Shown: positions 35,027 to 53,236 of the stretch, in pieces
How the letters are laid out: each line of letters begins with the position of its first letter
Numbering within the stretch: the first letter of the stretch is position 1
From: Gamsiella multidivaricata
Taxonomy: Eukaryota > Mortierellomycota > Mortierellomycetes > Mortierellales > Mortierellaceae
Direction: 5' to 3'
Assembly (NCBI RefSeq): GCF_025024155.1
Contig: NW_026251718.1
Span: forward strand, 186,001-250,000
DNA: 64,000 nucleotides
Notes under the pieces: generated by a model
Told to the model about the DNA's origin: nothing
Databases searched by the model: none
Seen by the model: the letters and a program-made list of their open reading frames with translations, nothing else
Made by a program: the position numbers and the translations under genes

Positions 35027-36175
35027 TATGCGAGACTATAAGCACGAACAAGGGTTGTTGAAAAACGAGAGAGAGGCGCTGGGATATAGACGCCAGGGTA
35101 TAGCTATTTTCAATTGCAATTACACCTCAGTTGCAATTGAAGACAGCAGTTGGAGGGGAAGGACGAACACTTTGGGTGTAGGGGTGAGCCGGTTGGTGAA
35201 GAAGTGGAATGGGTGCGATTTCAAATGAGATCTGATTTTCAAAGATAGAGTTGTGCAGGATGAGAAAAAGGCTGCCGTTTTTATTGCTTCCTGTACTCTG
35301 AGGGCTGTGCACCCGGGGATCATCTATCGTTTCAATGCCAAGACTTTAACGCCCTAAAAAAGCCTCGGGCAGAGATAGATGGGGGGACAGGGGTGTTGGA
35401 TAGAGTGGCTACATGTAATGCAGTGTTATGGCTGTGGGGGCAGGGAAGGGACCCAACTCAGCCCGGGTCAAGTCGCCTTGTAGTTCAGCAACTTGGGCGG
35501 GAAAAAAGAAAAGAAGACTGGGAACACCGAAGTATGGACGGGCATCCAGCTCGTTGCTGAACCATGTTCCGTAGTCTGTCCCGTCGCATACCTTTAACGA
35601 CTTTCGTTTTTGTACCACCCCTCCCGTCCTCCCTTTTCACAACCTCACTTCCATTACAGACGGCTGATTCTTTGGAATGAAGTCTTTTTTTTGATTATTC
35701 TTGTCTTTCATCCCTCCCTCCTCCCCCTCCACGCCCTTCACTCCATCCTTCATCCTCATCCTCATCCTCATCCTCATCCTCATCCTCATCCTCATCCTCA
35801 TCCTCATCCTCTCCCATCCATCTCATTTTATTTTACTTTACTTTATTTGCATATTTCTTTTTCTTATGACCCATCACACTCTTCAACATCCGATTGAACA
35901 CAGCCATCCTGCATCCTCATAGACACTTTCACCCCATCGCCATCTTGTTTTTTGCATCGTATTCAAGTTGTGAATTTTCTCATAACCTACTAGACTATCG
36001 CCAACCCTTCGTCGTTCTTTTCGAGGGAATAGAAAGACCTTCTTGTCTCTCGTCGGGAAGAAAAAGGAACACTCAACCCTGTCACACCCCACTCCACTCC
36101 ACTCCGCCTTACTTCTTCTCCCCTTCCTTCAAAACGATTCCCGACACCATTACTCAGACGTGCTTTTGAAGCGGG
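35027..36175. other. Divergent promoter region between arrestin-like and CAMK genes
   Basis: 1.15 kb between two divergent genes. The left half is mixed sequence. The right half (35590-36170) is strongly CT-rich on the plus strand and includes a hexamer microsatellite (35751-35812). No coding exon recognised. Confidence 0.5.
35751..35812. repeat. (CATCCT)n hexamer microsatellite
   Basis: About ten uninterrupted copies of CATCCT, in the CT-rich leader/promoter side of the CAMK-type kinase gene. It is purely pyrimidine-biased on the plus strand. Confidence 0.95.
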
Positions 36176-43570
<7,395 letters not shown>

Positions 43571-43815
43571 TAGTAGAAACCCTCCATTACTCTTTATCCA
43601 TTTAGTCTATTTATTTTATTTTATTTTGCTTTCTGTTTTTATTAGTCTTCTCTCTGCATCTTGCCATTATTATCTCTGTACTATATACATACTCATACAC
43701 AAGTAAAACTATTTCCTTTCTTCTGCTTTTGCAACCCAATCAAGAGTTTATTTGTATGTGCATATGAACAAGGACAAAGAAAAAAAAAATTAATAATACG
43801 AGTCTTGTTGTATCT
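43571..43815. other. Convergent 3' region between CAMK-type kinase and GluRS
   Basis: 245 bp. AT-rich with TTTATTTTATTTTATTTTG near 43610-43628 and an A9-10 tract near 43780. Both genes terminate here; no separate feature. Confidence 0.45.
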
Positions 43816-46800
43816 TTACAGACTAAAATTCTCGGCGGCAGCAGAGGCAGCGGCAGCTAACTGCTGAAGGGCCTCAATACGCTCAGGAAGTTGCTTCTTG
43901 AGCACCAAGAGCTCGTCAACCGCCTCCTTGACCTGGTCCGCATCTGCTTTGTCGGTCTTCAGCTGACGGACCTTCAATCCCTGAGCGTCGATTTTCGCCT
44001 CGAGCTCAACAATCTCATCAGGCTTGGGGCCTGGTCCAGTCCAAGTCGGGACGGGCTTCTGAGCAGCGGCGTGTGCGGCGGCCTTGGCCTTCTTGCCCGA
44101 GACCGCAGGGGCAGCAGCACCTGCCTTGGCATCTGCAGAAGCAGTAGCGCCCTTCTCCTTCTTCTTCTTGGCATCCTTGAGCTCAGCCTGCGAGACGGGC
44201 GCAGCCTTCGAGGTCATCGACGCGACCTTGCCGTCGGGGATCAAGATCAAACGCGCGGGTGTGCTTGGCGTCGCAACAGCATCGACAATGTAGTATCCCT
44301 TGCGCTCAAATTGGATGATATCGCCCTTGTTCAACTCCGCAACATTGCCGTCCGCAATGGCCTCGGTCTTGAACTCTGTCACGGGGGTGAGTAAATCCTT
44401 CAGCTCGTCGTCCTCCTCCATCTTCTTCTTCGTGATCAGATAGTCGTAATCCATCAACTCGACATTCACCAGCTCAGGACCATTCGCCAACCATGTCAGC
44501 TTTTTCTTCGTCTTCTTGAAATCTCCTTCCAAGTGAAGCTCGGCCTGAACACCAGTGACAATGCCCTCGGCGTTCTTCTCGATCGACCGGATAAACGCGT
44601 TGCCCCAGTCCATCAGCGTCACCTCCTCGTTCACCTCGAGCTCCTTGCAGTCCGCCTGGTCCATCCAAATAGTAGGGCCGTAGAACGTCCTCTTGTTTCC
44701 CAAAGCCTCATTCTTCTTGTGGCGAGGAGTTTCTTTGAAGTTGTAGGGCTCGGCTCCAGCAACTGTGACCTTGACCTTGTTCTGGGCGTCGACAGAAGTG
44801 TGACGAGGAGCAATGGGATCGATCTGCTTGCGGTTGACAGCCCACAGCTTGTCCCACTCCAGCGTAATAAAGTTGGTCGAGGCTCCTTGCATCAAGATGT
44901 AGGTCTTGAGGGCCTCCATGGTCAGACCACGACGACGGATACCGCGAATGGTCGGGAAACGAGGATCATCCCATCCAGAAACACGATCCTGATCAACGAA
45001 CCAGGTCAGCTTGCGCTTCGAGAGAAGCGTGTACACAAAGTTCAGGCGACTATACTCCCAGATGTGGACCTGGCGCAGGCCAAGGTTGTCGAGGAACCAT
45101 TGGTATTGAGGGTTACGATCGTGGTACTCGTCCGTGCGCAGAGCGTGCGTGACACCCTCAAGAGAGTCGACAACAGGGCACGCAAGATCGTACAAAGGAT
45201 ACATCTTCCACTTGTCCCTATTTTGCATAAAAGGCAATAAGAAACATTGTCAGAAACATACTCCTTTTGGTTGACAAAGATCAAATAAGTGGCAGAAAAT
45301 ATCGACTCACCCAGTACGCGCATGGGGGATGAGGTTGCAGCGGTAAATGACGGGATCACGGAGGGCCTTGTTGGGGTTATCGACGGAGATCTTGGCACGA
45401 AGACAGCATGATTGGCCAAACTCAGTGGCGTTCTTCATCTCCTCGAAGCGGCGCAGATTCTCCTCCACAGATAGATCGCGGTTCTTGGAGGCAATACCGT
45501 CCATACGCTCGGCACGCATCTGCTCCTGACTGGTGTCGTCACAGTAGGCCTTGCCCTCCTTGATCAATCTGAGCGCAAACTCGTAAATTTGATCAAAGTA
45601 GTCCGAGGTATAGGTGACGACCGACGAGTCAATGCCGATCAAGAGCAAATCCTCCTTGATTGAGTGCTCATACTCGAGTTTCTCTTTCGTGGGGTTGGTG
45701 TCATCGAAACGGACAATGAGGCGCCCGTTGTATTGGTCTGCAAAGTACTTGTTCAACAGAGCAGCCTTGGCGTGTCCAATATGCAGATAACCAGAGGGCT
45801 CTGGGGGGAAACGAGTGACGACCTTGCCCATTTCAGCGCCAATCAAGTTGATATCAAATGAACCCTGATCGGCTTTGGCCTTGATTGCCATGATAGGTAA
45901 AGAAAATCGCGCCAGTTGTTAGGTACTTAACGAGCGTGATCCCCGTAGCAACATCCACTCCTTGATGCACAGCAAAATTGTACTTCGAAATCTCAAATGG
46001 CAATCCGCACTTACAACTTTGGTGCCCTCATTAACCTTGGCAAGGTCTGCGAGCGCGACAGCGACAAAGGCCTGAGCCGAGATGTGGTTAAACCAGCGGG
46101 CAAGATAGACGCCAAGATCTTTTCCAGTCTTGAGTTGACGAGCAAAGATAGCGTTGGCCTTCAAGGCACCCCAAATGGCGATATCAGCTACAGAGACCTT
46201 GTAGCCGACAAAGTAGCTGCGAAGAGTCAAGTGGTGGTTCAGCTGCTGCAAGATCACATCCAAGGTCTTGAAGTCCGAGGTGTTGATGATATCCTGGCTC
46301 CTGTCGATAAAGTCGTCAATCTATATTGAATGTCCACAAGAAATTGTAAATGGTCAGCAATGCTTCCTGCCTCATTATCGAGTCATCCATATCATCCTGA
46401 CAAGTATGTATAAAAATAAAAAAATAAAACTCCTAGGTCGTCAGAGGGCCATACCAAGCTGGTAGAGGCAGGGTCCGATCCGTAAAGAGTGTTCTTGTGC
46501 GAGCGAACAATGTAGCGGAGGATGGCGCTGACGGCGGTCAAAGTTGATCTAACATAGAAAGCACGATTGTCTGCTTATCAGTATCACAGTTGTATCAGTA
46601 CTCGAAGCGTTGCTGTCGATCAAGAACGGATAGGATTCGGTCAAGTACCCGTCGGCGGTCAATGCAGCGGTGGCATTGTTATGCTCAGCAAGAGTAGCAA
46701 CGTTTTTGTACTCGACCTTGACGACGGTGGGGTTGTTGAGTGCGGCAGCGAGCACGATGGGTGCTAAAGAAGCGAAGCAACACAAGAAGCAATGGTGTCA

Positions 46801-46934
46801 ACATATGTTTGTATACCTTGTTGAAATCTAAGTAAAGGACAAGAGGCGCGTTTGCGAGTGCAAGACAGCATGGGAACAGAAGCCATACCGTATGGCAGGA
46901 CTGCGGCCTTCTGAGCAATGACAACAGTGGCCAT
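43816..46934 (-). CDS. Glutamyl-tRNA synthetase, cytosolic, with GST-like N-terminus and WHEP C-terminus
   Basis: Exons 46934-46889, 46763-46649, 46548-46455, 46320-46015, 45879-45311 and 45217-43816 give 843 residues. Residues ~1-185 form a GST-like domain (STLTAVSAILRYIV, LYGSDPASTS, YKVSVADIAIWGAL) of the kind that docks Arc1-type cofactors or other synthetases. The class I core follows: VVTRFPPEPSGYLHIGHAKAALLN with HIGH, RFDDTNPTKEK, YSRLNFVYTLLSKRKL with the KMSKS equivalent, GWDDPRFPTIRGIRRRG, and a beta-barrel anticodon domain. The C-terminus has an Ala/Lys linker and a WHEP helix hairpin (LEAKIDAQGLKVRQLKTDKA). Charging of tRNA-Glu is expected; GlnRS was considered, but the Arc1-type N-terminus and WHEP tail fit GluRS. 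The exon 2/3 junction was chosen for the GST match (intron 46648-46549). Confidence 0.92.
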
Positions 46935-47283
46935 GGTGTATATGTTTGACAGAAAAGTGGTGATGAAAAAAGAAATGCGCATCAGACCATGGCCTTTTTA
47001 TTGTAAACAACCAGACGGGGCTGAGCAGCCCTGGGTGACTGCATTCACATCGAGTCAGAGCATCGTGAGGTCCCAAAGGTCCAAAGACCTGCTCCGCCAG
47101 GAACTATACATCGCATTCACAGTGACTAAAGAGGACCTTGACAAGCTATAGCCACGTTGCAGAGGGTTTCTATATGTTCGTGTATTTATTTTTCCATGGC
47201 GCGAGTATACATTACATGATTGGGTATTACTCTGCTGCAAATGTTCTCCTATCTACCGTGAGTTTGCTCCCTGTCAATGACCT
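46935..47283. other. Intergenic upstream of GluRS
   Basis: 349 bp between the GluRS start and the stop of the secreted Asp-rich protein, both on the minus strand. It should hold the GluRS promoter and the 3' UTR of the neighbour. No further feature seen. Confidence 0.45.
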
Positions 47284-47802
47284 TTAAAAAGGTCCAGGAC
47301 CGCCAGGACCAATGGGTCCTCCAAATCCGCCGCCAAATCCAAAGGAAACTGAACCACCGAATGGCGGTGTAGCGGGAACCGAAGCTGGCACTGGGACTGG
47401 GGCTGGCACGGGCTGGGGGACCGGGAAAGGGGCTGGTACAGGGAATGGCCTGGGAACCTTGATCGGCTCGGGCACGCGAAGGACACGGGGTCTCTCGCGA
47501 CGATGGCGATGCCGTCTTAGTCTATGGCAATCATTATCGTAGTCATCGCAGTCGCCGTCGTCGTCGTCATCATCATCATCATCACCGTCGTCATCGTCAT
47601 CGTCATCGTTATCGTCGTCGCATCGGCGAGTAAGGCGATGGAAGCCTTCATTGTTGGGGACCTCGTGTCTTACAAGTGCCCCGTTTGATCGAACCGAGAG
47701 AGAAGTGTCTCTTGAAACAACGGGTACCGCGTACGAGGCATTGAATACGACTGGAGCCAGCAGAGCAATCGATAGAAGAAGGGCCACTGTACGTGGAGCC
47801 AT
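47284..47802 (-). CDS. Small secreted protein with poly-Asp, basic and Pro-rich modules
   Basis: A single-exon frame of 172 residues. The N-terminus is a convincing signal peptide (MAPRTVALLLSIALLAPVVF, cleavage near SYA). After about 45 ordinary residues there is an acidic block of ~30 residues that is nearly all Asp (RRCDDDNDDDDDDD start), then a basic block with RLRRHRHRRERPRVLR, then about 40 residues of alternating Pro/Val/Ala (VPAPFPVPQPVPAPVPVP), then a Gly/Phe-rich end. Two Cys lie at the end of the acidic block. There is no enzyme motif. RR at the block boundaries could be a Kex2-type cleavage site. I do not recognise a family; cell-wall, mineral-binding or secreted-effector roles are guesses. 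Confidence 0.7.
   Translation of the reverse strand: MAPRTVALLLSIALLAPVVFNASYAVPVVSRDTSLSVRSNGALVRHEVPNNEGFHRLTRRCDDDNDDDDDDDGDDDDDDDDDGDCDDYDNDCHRLRRHRHRRERPRVLRVPEPIKVPRPFPVPAPFPVPQPVPAPVPVPASVPATPPFGGSVSFGFGGGFGGPIGPGGPGPF
47551..47625 (-). repeat. Imperfect GAT/GAC trinucleotide repeat encoding poly-Asp
   Basis: The plus strand reads mostly ATC and GTC triplets; translated on the minus strand these are GAT and GAC codons. The mix of two synonymous codons suggests protein-level selection rather than simple slippage. Confidence 0.85.
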
Positions 47803-48518
47803 GGATGCAGAATAAATTCAGGTGAATGAAAGGATTCTCTGATGTCTTGTAAATGTTCGGAAGAGGTCGAAGAGATATGATGGTTCGGGCTACGTTTTTT
47901 GAGGAATATGTCTCGTTTTATAGGGGACTTAAGCGCCAGGTAGTTCAGTGGAGATCCTTGGATGCGATCGTTGGAGGTTTTGATGCCCATACAAAAAAAA
48001 ATGAGGATACGATTCAGAAATGAACATCCAAGGAAATCTCTCAGCCTTGGCTGAAGGAATATGTGCGCTACACCCATGCAATACAGCTTCGAACTGCATG
48101 CCGACGTGTTGTGCGATCAAAGCGGCGGATTACTACCGATCAGGGCTTACTACTTCGATGAGAGTACACGACGCAGCAGATGCGGATGGACAGTGGTAAC
48201 GGACACCACATTGATTTCTCAGCCTATTGAGTTCTGATGGTGCAGATACCCGGCCATCATCTCTTTGAACTCTTCTTTAGAAAAACGTTTGTCTTTATGA
48301 CCAACGTGGGAATATCGTTGGTAAAGCAATAGGCAGTTGATGCCATGATTCAAGTGCTGTGCCCTTGCCCTTTTCATATATTTATATTTTATTTTAGTTG
48401 AGCGCCTTGCATGCCCACACAGAGGTACGTACGGCGTCGAAACCTAGGGATATGTATATACAACTCCAGTCCAGACTATATCACGATACAAGAGATTCTA
48501 CAGCATGCCGCATCCAAT
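47803..48518. other. Intergenic between Asp-rich protein and aquaglyceroporin
   Basis: 716 bp. It must contain the promoter of the secreted protein (left part) and the aquaporin 3' UTR (AT-rich stretch near 48375-48405). Only short unrelated frames are present. Confidence 0.45.
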
Positions 48519-49805
48519 TTAGTTGTTGAGGGGGCTGGGGCCGCTCGCGTAGACGAGGAGGTCGTAGGTGAAGGCACCGCCAATGGCACCAAGGAAGGGA
48601 GCGACGATGGGAACCCAGAAGTACCAGCTCTGGCGGGTGAAGGCATCAAAGCCCCAGCCAAAGAGAGCAGTGAAGAGACGGGGAGCCAAGTCGCGAGCAG
48701 GGTTGAGGGCAAAGCCGGTCTGGTAGCCGAATGAGGTGCCGATGGCGGCCAATGAGAGACCGATGATCAAGGGCTGAGTGTTGCCGGCTGGGGTGTTGCC
48801 CTTGTCCGAGGTCGAGAGAATGACAAGGACCAAGAGGGCAGTACCAAGGAACTCAGCAATGAAGGCAGCAGTGGTGGAGACATCCTTGCTCTGCAAGCCA
48901 GTGATGAAGATGCCGATGGTAGCCTGGGGGTCAGCAGCCTTGATGGCAGAGTGGTTGGTGATGTAGACAATGAGGGCACCAGCAAAGGCACCGGCGAACT
49001 GAGCAATCCAATAAATTGGCACCTCGGCCCAGGCAAATCCACGGAAAATGGCCTGGGCAAGAGTGACAGCAGGGTTCAAGTGGGCACCCTATTTGTTTGT
49101 TTCATCCAATCGACATAAAAGAAATGAAGAGTTATGAGCCTGGATTTGAAGAGAAGTGCGATGTAGAACGGTGGTGAGAAGTGTCTATGGCATTCGACAA
49201 GGATGATTAGAGAACAGGATGAACCCGTCATCCGTAGATGCGCGTAAGTTGCCTCTCTTTTCAGTCCTTGTCAGCTTATGTCCGAGAAGTATCCTTCTGC
49301 AATGTGATAACCAAAACGCGTAACTTTCCCGCTGCTTCTAAAAAAAACTTTGCTTTCAATGTGTCGACACTTTAGATGAGATACAATCGCTGATGTACTT
49401 ACAGAAACGCCTCCAGCGACATAGATACCGAAGGTCAAACCCAAACCCCATCCGAGGCTCATGGTGAACCACGAGTTGTTGGGTGAGAAGACGAGCTGAG
49501 CAATGGCGCCGGAACCGAAAGCGACCAGGATGGCGGTTCCCAAGAACTCGGCGAATGCCTTTCTGAACTATTGTTGTAACAGGAAAAAAAAATGTTTAAT
49601 TGTATGCCATTGCACTTCTATTCTTTTACTTGATAACGAGCGTCTTGCGTTGAACAGGACAGGGGAAGGCTGACAGACGCACCTTGTGGCGGACACCAGC
49701 CCACTTGCTGTGGGGCTCGTAGTGGCTGTGGCCGGTGATGCCACGCTCGACGCGCTCGAGGAGAGGGTCGGTCTCGTGTCCGTGGTGGGAGTGGAGGTGA
49801 GGCAT
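48519..49805 (-). CDS. Aquaglyceroporin (MIP family glycerol/water channel)
   Basis: Exons 49805-49683, 49567-49403 and 49088-48519 give 285 residues. The protein is a six-helix membrane channel. Both half-helix pore motifs are intact: GAHLNPAVTLAQ and ALNPARDLAPR. Asp after the second NPAR is the feature that separates glycerol facilitators from water-only aquaporins. Helices are visible in FRKAFAEFLGTAILVAFGSG, FTMSLGWGLGLTFGIYVAGGVS, IYWIAQFAGAFAGALIVYI, FIAEFLGTALLVLVILS, LIIGLSLAAIGTSFGYQTG and WYFWVPIVAPFLGAIGGAF. The N-terminus is His-rich (MPHLHSHHGHE), perhaps metal or pH sensitive. Intron 2 is 314 nt, long for this window. The exon 2/3 join recreates GVSGAHLNPAV exactly. Confidence 0.95.
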
Positions 49806-50465
49806 TGTCCGTGTGGTGGAGGGAAGGGTGATGTTAGGGAAGGGAGGAAGAGGGGTGAAGAAGAAGAGAAAAGAGAAGAGAAGGAAGAGAAAAGAGAGAT
49901 GGGCGATAAAAAGGACGAGGTGTGATCGCGTCGGAAGGTCAATTTTACTTTTTACACCCATCGCCGCAGACGTATAGCTGCAGGCACACACTTAAAAAGA
50001 CTATCCCATGCCGTTACCGCTCCAGGCCTCCAGGGCGGGAGGACAGATAAAATAAAAGCGGGTGGGCTTTGTAATATTGCCGACGGATGGTAATCTGAGA
50101 GCACGGTATCCATGCCAATAGTCCAAATACAACAGAGCCATATGAGGAACAAGCGACAAGGCTTAGCTTACGCAAACAACACTTGGCCATACAAACAAAT
50201 CTCTTCCGCGGGAGAAACGGAAAGCACATTTTGATAATAGGTCGTAACAGAAGAAGTAGGTCCAACATGAACGCTATAAAAGGTGTCTGCTGCAAAGCGC
50301 GTCATTGTCATTGTTCGTGAAAGAGGGGAGATATGGAAGGGCAGAGAGACACAACCACTACTGTCAAGGAAGCGTTCTTATGATATAAATGTCTATTATT
50401 GAACAAAAGAAAACATCTTTTCCACGGGTATCTAAATGATGCAGAAGACAGCGTCCTAAAACGTT
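49806..50465. other. Intergenic between aquaglyceroporin and acyl-CoA ligase
   Basis: 660 bp. The left ~130 bp are purine-rich on the plus strand (GAAGAAGAGAAAAGAG type), hence a CT-rich leader for the channel gene. The right part is AT-rich and includes the ligase 3' UTR. No gene recognised. Confidence 0.45.
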
Positions 50466-52465
50466 TCAGAGATGCGCCTTGAGCTCAGATGCAGACTGGT
50501 TCTGCTCCTGGTCCATCTTAACGATATCCTTGCGCAGGATCTTGCCCGATGCAGACTTGGGAATCTCGTGCGTAAACACAACGCCTCCGCGCAGTTTCTT
50601 GTGAGGCGCTACCCTCGACGCCACAAACGCCTCGATCTCCGTCTTGAGTGCCGTATCAGCTGTGGCAGGGTCGCGTGGCACAACATACGCGCGGGGGATC
50701 TCGGTCGCCTGATTGGCGTCGTAAACGGAGATGACAGCAGCATCCATGATCTTGGGGTGCGTCTGCAGGAGCGACTCGAGCTCAGCAGGAGGGATCTGGA
50801 ATCCCTTGTACTTGATCAGTTCCTTTAGACGGTCCACCACGAACCAGTTGCCCTGCTCATCGACATAAACGATATCGCCGGTGTGCATCCATCCGTCCTC
50901 GCGGATAGTGTGCTTGGTCGCCTCAGTGTTGTTGAGGTATCCTTTCATCACATTAGGGCCCTTCAGCAACCATTCGCCTGGCTGTCCAACTCCGAGTTCT
51001 ATTTTCGTAAATTAGGGCACGCATTTTTTTGTATATCTCTGGTATCAGATCAAGGCCCTGGTAGAGAAATTATTAACCATTTCACACGTGTTTAGCACAA
51101 TACCATTTCCAGTCTCCGGGTCAACGACCTTGGCCTGCAATCCCGCAACAAGAGGACCAACGGAGCCATCAGGGGCACGCTGGCTGGGCCTCACACAGCA
51201 CACTAATGGAGATGCCTCAGTCATTCCAAATCCCTGGCGGCAGTAAACACCTAGTCTGGTTTCGATCAATCCGCAAAGGTCCTTGGGTAGGGGAGCAGCT
51301 CCACAGGCCATGTGGCGTAGAGAGGAGAGGTCGTAATCCAGGACCATGGGGTGCTTAGCCAGAGCAAGGGCCACAGGTGGCACAATGAACGTATTCGTAA
51401 CCTTGAACTTCTGGATGTTTTGCAGGAACGAAGGCAAATCGAACTTTGGCATGATCACCGTCTCCGTGCCCTAGAGTTGACGGAAAGAGTGAGAAATGAG
51501 GCATAAAGATATACAACTAGGGTTTAGACACCGAGGCAAGCAGACGTACGGTGATGAGCGAGATGTGAAGGCAGTTCATAAGACCGTAAATGTGGTATAG
51601 TGGCAGAAAGCCGAGGATAACCAGGTCCTTCTGCTTGATGACCTCGGCATCGTAGCTCATGATCTGGACAAGGTTCGAGGTGATGTTGCGGTGTGTGAGC
51701 ATCACGCCTTTACTCTTGCCTGCAATGTAAAAGTATAAGAGCATTTGTGAGAAAGTCTGGCAGTACAAGAATGTTTAGTGCTTCTACAAGGCCCTTACCA
51801 GTGGTACCGCTGGAGTAGCACAGATAAGCAATGTCGTCCATAGCGATCTTGGCAGGCACCGCCAGACGCTTGCCATAGATGCTCTTGTAGGACTTTTTGC
51901 CAGAGACAGGATCGTCCGATCCACCGAAAAGCAGGATGGCCTCAGGTGCAATGCCGCAGACCTCAGCTGCCTTCGTGGCTGTGGGGAGCAGATCGATGGT
52001 GGTGACCATGTACTTTGCACCCGAGTCTTTGAGCTGGTGGACGACTTCGGTGAGGGTGTAGGAATGGTTGACGGTTGTCACCCTACCCCCTGCACAGAGT
52101 GTACCGAGGATCGGGACACCAAAGTCGTACTAGTTGATAGAGCAGGTTTCAGTTTGATGGAAGCACAGCAGCAAGCATTTTCGTCTATCTTGAGCAATAT
52201 TTAGACTAATAGTAGAGACGGGCGGTACCTGGTTGCATGAGAAGACAGCAAGGACGTCTTTGTCCTTGAAACCGAGCGTGTCCTGGAGACCAGCGGCGAA
52301 TTGCTTGGTCTCGAGCTGGAACTGGCCAAAGGTGATGTGGTCCTCAGTATCGGGATCGACAAAGACCTTCTTGCCTGGCTGGACTCCGCAAGGGTTGGAT
52401 TCGAGGAAGTGGTAGATGTCGAGGACGGGATAAATTGGGTCAGGATCGGAGGACTGGAAGATCAT
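50466..52465 (-). CDS. 4-coumarate--CoA ligase-like acyl-CoA synthetase
   Basis: Five exons (52465-52229, 52129-51799, 51719-51550, 51470-51104, 50998-50466) give 545 residues, the family's usual length. The enzyme activates a carboxylic acid as acyl-AMP and transfers it to CoA. Motifs in order: YLCYSSGTTGKSKGVMLTH (ATP-binding P-loop, formed across intron 2), LPLYHIYGLM, RQGFGMTEASPL, DGWMHTGDIVYVDEQGNWF, VDRLKELIKYKGFQIPPAEL, and the catalytic-Lys region EIPKSASGKILRKD. The C-terminus ends in AHL, which fits the loose PTS1 consensus, so a peroxisomal location is possible. Fungal members of this group usually act on medium-chain or aromatic acids; the substrate cannot be read from sequence. 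Confidence 0.93.
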
Positions 52466-53236
52466 TTTGAATTATCAGAGGGCCAGTGAGGGGAACCAAG
52501 GTGGAGAGAAGGTAGGAAGAGGGAATGAAGAGAGGAATGAGGAATGAAGAAGAGGATGAGGATGGCGAAAAGACAAACCGGAGGTGTGCATATGAATGAA
52601 TGTGTATGAATAGAACGCAGAACAACATGTGTCTGTGGCCATAGCAAACTCAGACCGAAGAGTGGGAGAGGACGGATCTTCGATCGCCGCCTGGGAAGCA
52701 AAGCAATTGACCAGTCAGCGGAATGATCCGACGTTAGACCTTATCCATGGTTTAGCCGATGTCCGGGGTCTGTCCCTGGTATCATCGAGAGCCACGCATG
52801 CAGATACGGTAATCAGAAGAAGGCATGGTGACGGGAGGAATTTGCTGTGCGACTCCGCGAGGCACCGCGTTTTTTTAAGGGCTCCTGTCCGCTTACTTTG
52901 ACTACCTCTGACACGCGATCGACCCCTGGGGTGCGCACACAGCTCATTCCAAATTTGACTCCTCCAGAATCTGCCGAAGGAAATCCATGCCAAATACTTC
53001 CATGCGCTTCCACCAATTAATAATCTATATAGCGCTGAAAAGGCTGTTCAATCATCTCCATCCCATTCCTCTTTTCATTCGACCTCCACCCATTCTTCAT
53101 TCTAGCTTACACCAGGCCTACCTCAGCGGACAGTGGCGCTTACCAGCAACTCGAAACCAGGACGAAGGAGTCACCAGCATACGGGCGAAAGCGAAGAAAC
53201 ACTCGAAATAAACAGGACCGGACAAGGAAAAGAAAC
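52466..53236. other. Divergent intergenic region between acyl-CoA ligase and CHIP-like gene
   Basis: 771 bp containing both promoters. The left 150 bp are GA-rich on the plus strand, which is CT-rich toward the ligase start. The right end (53040-53110) is CT-rich toward the TPR/U-box gene. No coding segment recognised. Confidence 0.5.

Noticed and set aside
46549..46620. A 28-31 nt intron or frameshift in GluRS between SNAS and the STLTAV segment
   Set aside because: A donor further upstream (GTACTT after ADG) with the TTAG acceptor at 46549 gives a normal 100-nt intron in phase and a better GST-domain match.
47551..47625. Possible CRISPR-like or tandem array from regularly spaced GTC/ATC
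   Set aside because: It is a trinucleotide coding tract without spacers, inside a plausible secreted protein, and the genome is eukaryotic.
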